Shown here: in pieces, positions 59,970 to 64,000 of the stretch
Numbering within the stretch: the first letter of the stretch is position 1
Layout of the letters: every line of letters begins with the position of its first letter
DNA from: Corticium candelabrum
Lineage: Eukaryota > Porifera > Homoscleromorpha > Homosclerophorida > Plakinidae
Assembly (NCBI RefSeq): GCF_963422355.1
Contig: NC_085086.1
Coordinates: forward strand, 2,658,917 to 2,722,916
Direction of reading: 5' to 3'
Length of the DNA: 64,000 nt
Notes under the pieces: generated by a model
Seen by the model: the letters and a program-made list of their open reading frames with translations, nothing else
Databases searched by the model: none
Told to the model about the DNA's origin: nothing
Position numbers and translations under genes: made by a program

Positions 59970-60402
59970 TAACGACTATTTATATTTTAGATTTATACTA
60001 TGGAAACAAGTAACACACACATGTGGTAAATGTGGAAATATATTCTCTACTGCTTTAGCGTGGTGTCAACACTGTATGACTCATAAAGGAAAATAAACTT
60101 TGCAAGGAGTGCGAGAAAAACCTGTATTTATATCAATTCAAAATGCACACAATATTGCACACGGGTGAAAAGCCTTTGTAAGCTGTGTGATGAAGTTTAC
60201 TTACTTTCAAATATCAAATAGCCGTCTGCCGTCTAATTAAGTGCCACACTGGAGAAAAATCATATCTATGCAAGGTGTGTCAAACGAAGTTTGGTCGGCC
60301 TGATGAATTTGTCTTGATTATAAGCGTGCACACAAGAGGGACTACATGCATAAGCAAATGTGACGAATGCAAGTACGATTTACAGCACCTACATTTTTCT
60401 GT
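59970..60402 (+). pseudogene. C2H2 zinc-finger gene relic (unit 2, cut short)
   Basis: Counterpart of 44900-45383 with CHTGEKSYLCKVCQTKFGRP near 60245-60300. It ends at the duplication breakpoint. Confidence 0.6.
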
Positions 60403-61200
60403 AGTGTTTCACTATTCAACCCACATGCGAGTTGGTCGCGTAGTGCGGTTTGTAAATACTCCCCAAACTCGCAGTTCTTCGCTAACCGACGCAGCTCAGA
60501 CAAATACACAGCGATTGACTCACCTTCTCGCTGTTGTCTTTTGAAGAACTTGAATCGCTCCGCTGTGACGACTACTTTGTGGTGGTAGTGCCTCTTTATC
60601 ACGTCAATCAGCGCCTCCAACTCGAGATCTTGCGGCAGTCGCGATCTTACTAGGTTCTTCAATAGAGTGTAGGTCGTCCCTCCGAAGCTCGTCAAGAACA
60701 CGGCCTTCTGTTTGTCTCCATCTTCGATCGAGTTAGCTGTACAATACAAGAAGACCCTCTCTTTATAGTTCTCTATGGTGTCAATTCCTGGGCTGAACTC
60801 CGCCAAACGTCCATGATAACTTGCAGCAGCCATACGGTCGTGTGTTTACTCTGATAGTTCGAACTCCTATCGTTCAATGACAATCTCTTGTCGCAACTGT
60901 ATCGGTGCTCCTCAGCGTCGTACCGATCTTCTTATGGCTACGTACTCTTCGCCACTTGCCGAGTATATCCTCGTCGCCAATTGTTGTATAGCTCCCCAGC
61001 CGTAATACTACTCCGCTGTAGTCTAGGCTAAGTATATCGCGTATACCAACTCAGTGGACCGGTTATACCAGAATCTATTCTGCTACAGTAAACGACACGT
61101 ACTCTACTGCACAAGTGCACTCAACGCTAGTTATCGCTAGACTAATATAACACGTACGCAAACCGCAGTCACACCTAAAGCGCATGCTCGCTATACCACA
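60403..61200 (-). mobile_element. Gypsy-type LTR retrotransposon fossil, 5' piece only
   Basis: Minus strand: a 219-bp LTR (60982-61200, starting TGTGGTATAGCG and ending TATACAACA), then TTGGCGACGAGGA at the primer-binding position, an untranslated leader, and the first part of a gag gene (from 60833; recognisable by YKERVFLYC, KAVFLTSFGG and YLSELRRLAKNC). Protease, reverse transcriptase, integrase and 3' LTR are absent, so it is a truncated fossil. With only one LTR its age cannot be estimated. It abuts the end of duplication unit 2. Confidence 0.75.
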
Positions 61201-61495
61201 ATGAGTATATACAATCAAACTAAATCCAATGCCCTTTCATGATGACTCATATAATAACTTGCGCGTCTACTAGAAAATGCAAGCGTTTATTTGAAGGACC
61301 GTTGATTCACAGAGTGTGTTTATTCAAAGAAATACGGTTATAGGACAGAAGGGGAAACATAGATGCACTACAGACGTCATTTATTGCCACACATAACAGT
61401 TTACGGCAAATTAAAGGGTGGACTACACGTGTGCATAACCATGCATCTCAACAAAAAGTCTCCACTCTGGTACTGCTGACCAACCGTTTCTTTCT
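61201..61495 (-). other. FR8 3' flank, shared with FR4/FR7
   Basis: Inverted match of 43624-43870, including the polyadenylation signal (61380-61385) and the block TTATTCGAAG/TTCAAATAAACGC-like. It shows that FR8 and FR4/7 come from one cassette. Confidence 0.6.
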
Positions 61496-62218
61496 TCAGA
61501 ACTGCAGAAGAATATATGATAAGAATGCCAGCAAAGATGACAGACAACTTTGCCACAGTTCAAAGCTATGAGCTCCACTGATGTCTTTCTTCACGTTTGC
61601 ATTAGGATTGTCACCAGTGAAGTCTATTAGCAGACAATTATCGCTATCTGCAACATATCGGAATTCATCTCCCCATATGGTTTCACACATTCCTTTGCCA
61701 TTTTGATACCTCTGTGCAATGGTACGGCATGTCTTATTGACACAATAAAAACGGCCCGTTATGTTATCTTCTTTGTAGTCTGTTATCCAATTTTGCGCAC
61801 AAACAGACACGTCTTTGCATGCATCGAACCACTTGTCGCAAGAAGAAGAGCATATAGGTAGATCAAAAAATGTCGAATTATCCAAAGTTTTCCACTGTCC
61901 AACATACGGATCGCATGAGAAGAAACAAGTCTCGGCTTTCATGAAGCGTTCACATTCAGGTGTTAACACACCGCATTCATCCCAATGGCGATTGTACAGC
62001 TCTTGCTCACCCTGTTGGTCAATTGAGTGCGAGGTGTTAGCTGCGCAGCAAGAAAGGCTGGAATATCGGCTGCATGCAGTGTCTGCTCTAATGTCGGGCT
62101 CAGGTGAAGGCGACGATTTGTGATGAGGCCCAATAATGCATGTCAGGTCAGCCGCTTGTACTACCATCTGGTTAGCCAGAGTAAATAGAGCAATGATCAC
62201 AACCAAAGTGAATCCCAT
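61496..62218 (-). CDS. FR8, folate-receptor-family GPI-anchored protein
   Basis: 240 residues from MGFTLVVIIALFTLANQM; a further in-frame ATG lies 144 nt upstream but this start matches the other copies. Domain: ACSRYSSLSCC, YNRHWDECGVL, CERFMKAETCFFSCDPYVG, LPICSSSCDKWFDACKD, CRTIAQRYQNGKGMCETIWG and NCLLIDFTGDNPNANV; the tail ends LSSLLAFLSYILLQF. All 16 cysteines are present. It is the most divergent of the FR4/7/8 group, and lies in inverted orientation to FR4 and FR7. Confidence 0.88.
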   Translation of the reverse strand: MGFTLVVIIALFTLANQMVVQAADLTCIIGPHHKSSPSPEPDIRADTACSRYSSLSCCAANTSHSIDQQGEQELYNRHWDECGVLTPECERFMKAETCFFSCDPYVGQWKTLDNSTFFDLPICSSSCDKWFDACKDVSVCAQNWITDYKEDNITGRFYCVNKTCRTIAQRYQNGKGMCETIWGDEFRYVADSDNCLLIDFTGDNPNANVKKDISGAHSFELWQSCLSSLLAFLSYILLQF

Positions 62219-62284
62219 TTCTGCACAATGTCTGCATCCAGACTCGCAAACGAAAACAATTGAACGGTTGGAGAGGAAGTTAAA

Positions 62285-62304
62285 CAAGCATGCGCAGCTA
62301 ATTA
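62285..62304 (-). promoter_or_regulatory. Conserved FR upstream motif (FR8)
   Basis: Minus-strand CTAATTAGCTGCGCATGCTT, about 65-85 bp upstream of the FR8 start. Confidence 0.5.
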
Positions 62305-62789
62305 GCATTGTCTTCTCTGTTGCAAATTGAGTGTGGTGTTGAAAGTTGCACCCTCTCGGCAAAAGCAGGCGCTAAAAGCTAGTTTACAGTAACGTACGCT
62401 ATCGTCGAGCGTTGCGCAGCTCAAGGTTGCATGCTAGACAATTGAACGGACACACATACGTTAGAATGCAGTGCTACTAACATACTATAGTTCAGCACTT
62501 TACTGCTTCTTCGTTGATCTACAGTTAATTAATAGAATGAATGAGGGCAACTGCAATTGTCAATGTCTTAATTTGCGTCACCCGCGAAGATTGTCGGTCG
62601 TGTCCCAGTTTCTAGCATATGTATTAATCTTGTGCACGCGTGTGATTTCGCGCAATCTTGCAGGTTTCCCAAGCCAAATATTCCTAGCCTCGAGACCCTT
62701 ATCTCTGTACGCGTATGAGAACCTGGTTACGACGCTCTAATAGACCAGATAATATTTCATTCACACGAAACAGCTACACTTCACTAAAA
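62305..62789 (-). other. FR8 5' flank of the FR cassette
   Basis: Shared with FR2 and FR5 flanks (TTTAGCGCCTG on the minus strand, ACGGACACACATACGTT, AGCCTCGAGACCCTTATC). No gene. Confidence 0.55.
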
Positions 62790-63050
62790 TTCTTAAAACT
62801 TTTTAAAAAAAATTTATGTAGGGATTGTCTAAGAAGAAATAGAAACAAGATCTACAGCTAATATGAAAGAAAGCCAAACATCATTAGTGAATCCTTCCAA
62901 CCCCAAAATGTAAAATGTAGGAAATATGGTGGTTGGAAGGATTCACTAAGGATGTCTGGCTTTTTCATATTATCTATGGACCTTGTTACCGCTACTTTTA
63001 TACAATCCCTACATCTCCTTTTTTAAAGAAAAAGTTTTTAAAATTTTTGT
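62790..63050. mobile_element. Foldback MITE, about 260 bp
   Basis: Left arm TTATGTAGGGATTGT, GCCAAACATC, AGTGAATCCTTCCAACC; right arm GGTTGGAAGGATTCACT, GATGTCTGGC, ACAATCCCTACATC. The two arms are about 120 bp each and almost meet. Confidence 0.75.
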
Positions 63051-64000
63051 TTGGTAAGTTTTTAAGTGCGCAAATGAGCAACATATACCTAGAGGGTACA
63101 TATCTTTACTATAGCCTGTAAGCCTTTTACAGTATAAGCATGTCTTAGATTTAATGCGTTTTCATTAAATCTGTTTATATGTAACAGTTTTTGTTAGAAT
63201 GATTCAGAGGCACTTAGTTTACTCAAGTGCTGTATATAGGTCTACGAGGCATACTGTACTATGGTATCCTGGCGCACGTTGCACGAATTTGGATTCTAAT
63301 TTTTAGTGCCTTTGCATTGTTCTTTCTTCTGTGCGTGTATAGAATTGACTATGCAATGGCAGCTGGAATGGAAATTGGTTTCGTAGTCAAAGCCAAATAT
63401 CACCACATACGGGATATGAGTTGCAAATGTTGGGTTTCCCGTAAACATTGGTATGTGACAGTGTAGCTAATTATTTGTCAATTTTGCTCTTTTGTGCGAC
63501 GCAGATAGCAAACAATTTCAGACTGGACTGGACAATGGCAAACATGATCGAATTACACAGTTTTGGTGATAAACTCCTTCATAAACGCGTTTGGCCTATC
63601 TGACTGGCTTTTCGTTCATTGTCACTGGTTTACATGGACAAGCTATCGCAAGTACTGCTCCGTCATTGGCCCGAACAGTGCACTAGCGTTGATGACGGTC
63701 GTTGGATCAAATCTGCTTGAAAGAAAAACAATTTTTAATTAACTAGCATTGATTTCGGTTTCTCTAATCACCAAATGAATAGAGTTCGGGTAATTCTAAA
63801 GTTTTTTTTCAAGTTCACAGCCGTGCGTAACGTACAAAAGTGGTTTAGGAAGCAATTTAAAAAGTGGTGAGGCCTAACGTGCGTTAGAAGGCGACGTAAT
63901 TTTGCGTGCGTTACCATACAAAGGTGTGGTCCTAGTTGTACACGCATGCCGCTTCTGGTTGCACCGACTTGCAGCTCCTAAGGCCCTGCAGCCCTACTTA
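63051..64000. other. Intergenic, nothing recognised
   Basis: A 79-codon open frame at 63227-63466 contains a hydrophobic stretch (ILIFSAFALFFLLCVYRI) but shows no family. No other feature seen. Confidence 0.4.

Larger units (their letters stand above)
48419..60402 (+). repeat. Segmental duplication, unit 2 (about 12 kb, truncated)
   Basis: Direct repeat of 33430-45383. Spot counts in non-coding stretches give about 1.5-2 percent difference. It stops at 60402 inside the zinc-finger relic, exactly where an LTR-element fragment begins, so the part matching 45384-48418 is absent. Confidence 0.9.

Noticed and set aside
63227-63466. 79-codon open frame with a hydrophobic segment
   Set aside because: No family resemblance, splice support or second copy.

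Overview
The window is animal nuclear DNA, most probably from an early-branching aquatic invertebrate; a sponge is my best guess but the sequence does not prove it. Signs are spliced genes with short introns (63 bp in one case), AT-rich intergenic DNA, very many (CA)n, (AT)n and (GACA)n microsatellites, tRNA-derived SINE-like repeats, foldback MITEs, a Tc1 transposon and an R2-like LINE. No bacterial-style operons are seen.

The host-gene theme is a cluster of eight intronless folate-receptor-family genes (called FR1 to FR8 here) at 2.9, 28.5, 35.5, 42.9, 46.7, 50.4, 57.9 and 61.5 kb. Seven look intact: signal peptide, a 16-cysteine folate-receptor domain and a hydrophobic GPI-anchor-type tail. 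FR5 is a pseudogene. All eight carry the same motif (TAATTAGnTGCGCATGC-like) upstream of the start. FR3/FR6 and FR4/FR7 are pairs made by a tandem segmental duplication (33.43-48.42 kb and 48.42-60.40 kb) that also copied a decayed MFS transporter (SLC18B1-like) and a multi-exon integrase-derived locus.

Layout: 0-2.6 kb repeats, including a 525-bp polypurine tract; 2.9-3.6 FR1; 5.2-7.7 a long inverted repeat; 8.5-9.7 SINEs and microsatellites; 10.4-11.4 relic of a SUMO-protease-like gene; 11.8-12.0 a 14-bp minisatellite; 13.3-16.0 a four-exon gene for a secreted two-domain protein, flanked by inverted repeats; 18.0-23.6 a three-unit tandem repeat array with a fresh-looking Tc1 element inside; 23.6-25.9 an R2-like LINE sitting in (GACA)n; 28.5-31 FR2 with kinase-like and zinc-finger relics; 33.4-60.4 the duplicated region; 60.4-61.2 the 5' piece of a gypsy-type LTR fossil; 61.5-62.4 FR8; 62.8-63.1 a foldback MITE.

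The most interesting signal is the FR family. The fold and disulfides are kept, but most residues that bind folate in the human receptor are absent or vary between copies, and the two recent duplicate pairs differ mainly by amino-acid replacements. That suggests a diversifying family of surface receptors rather than plain folate uptake. This is inference from hand alignment.
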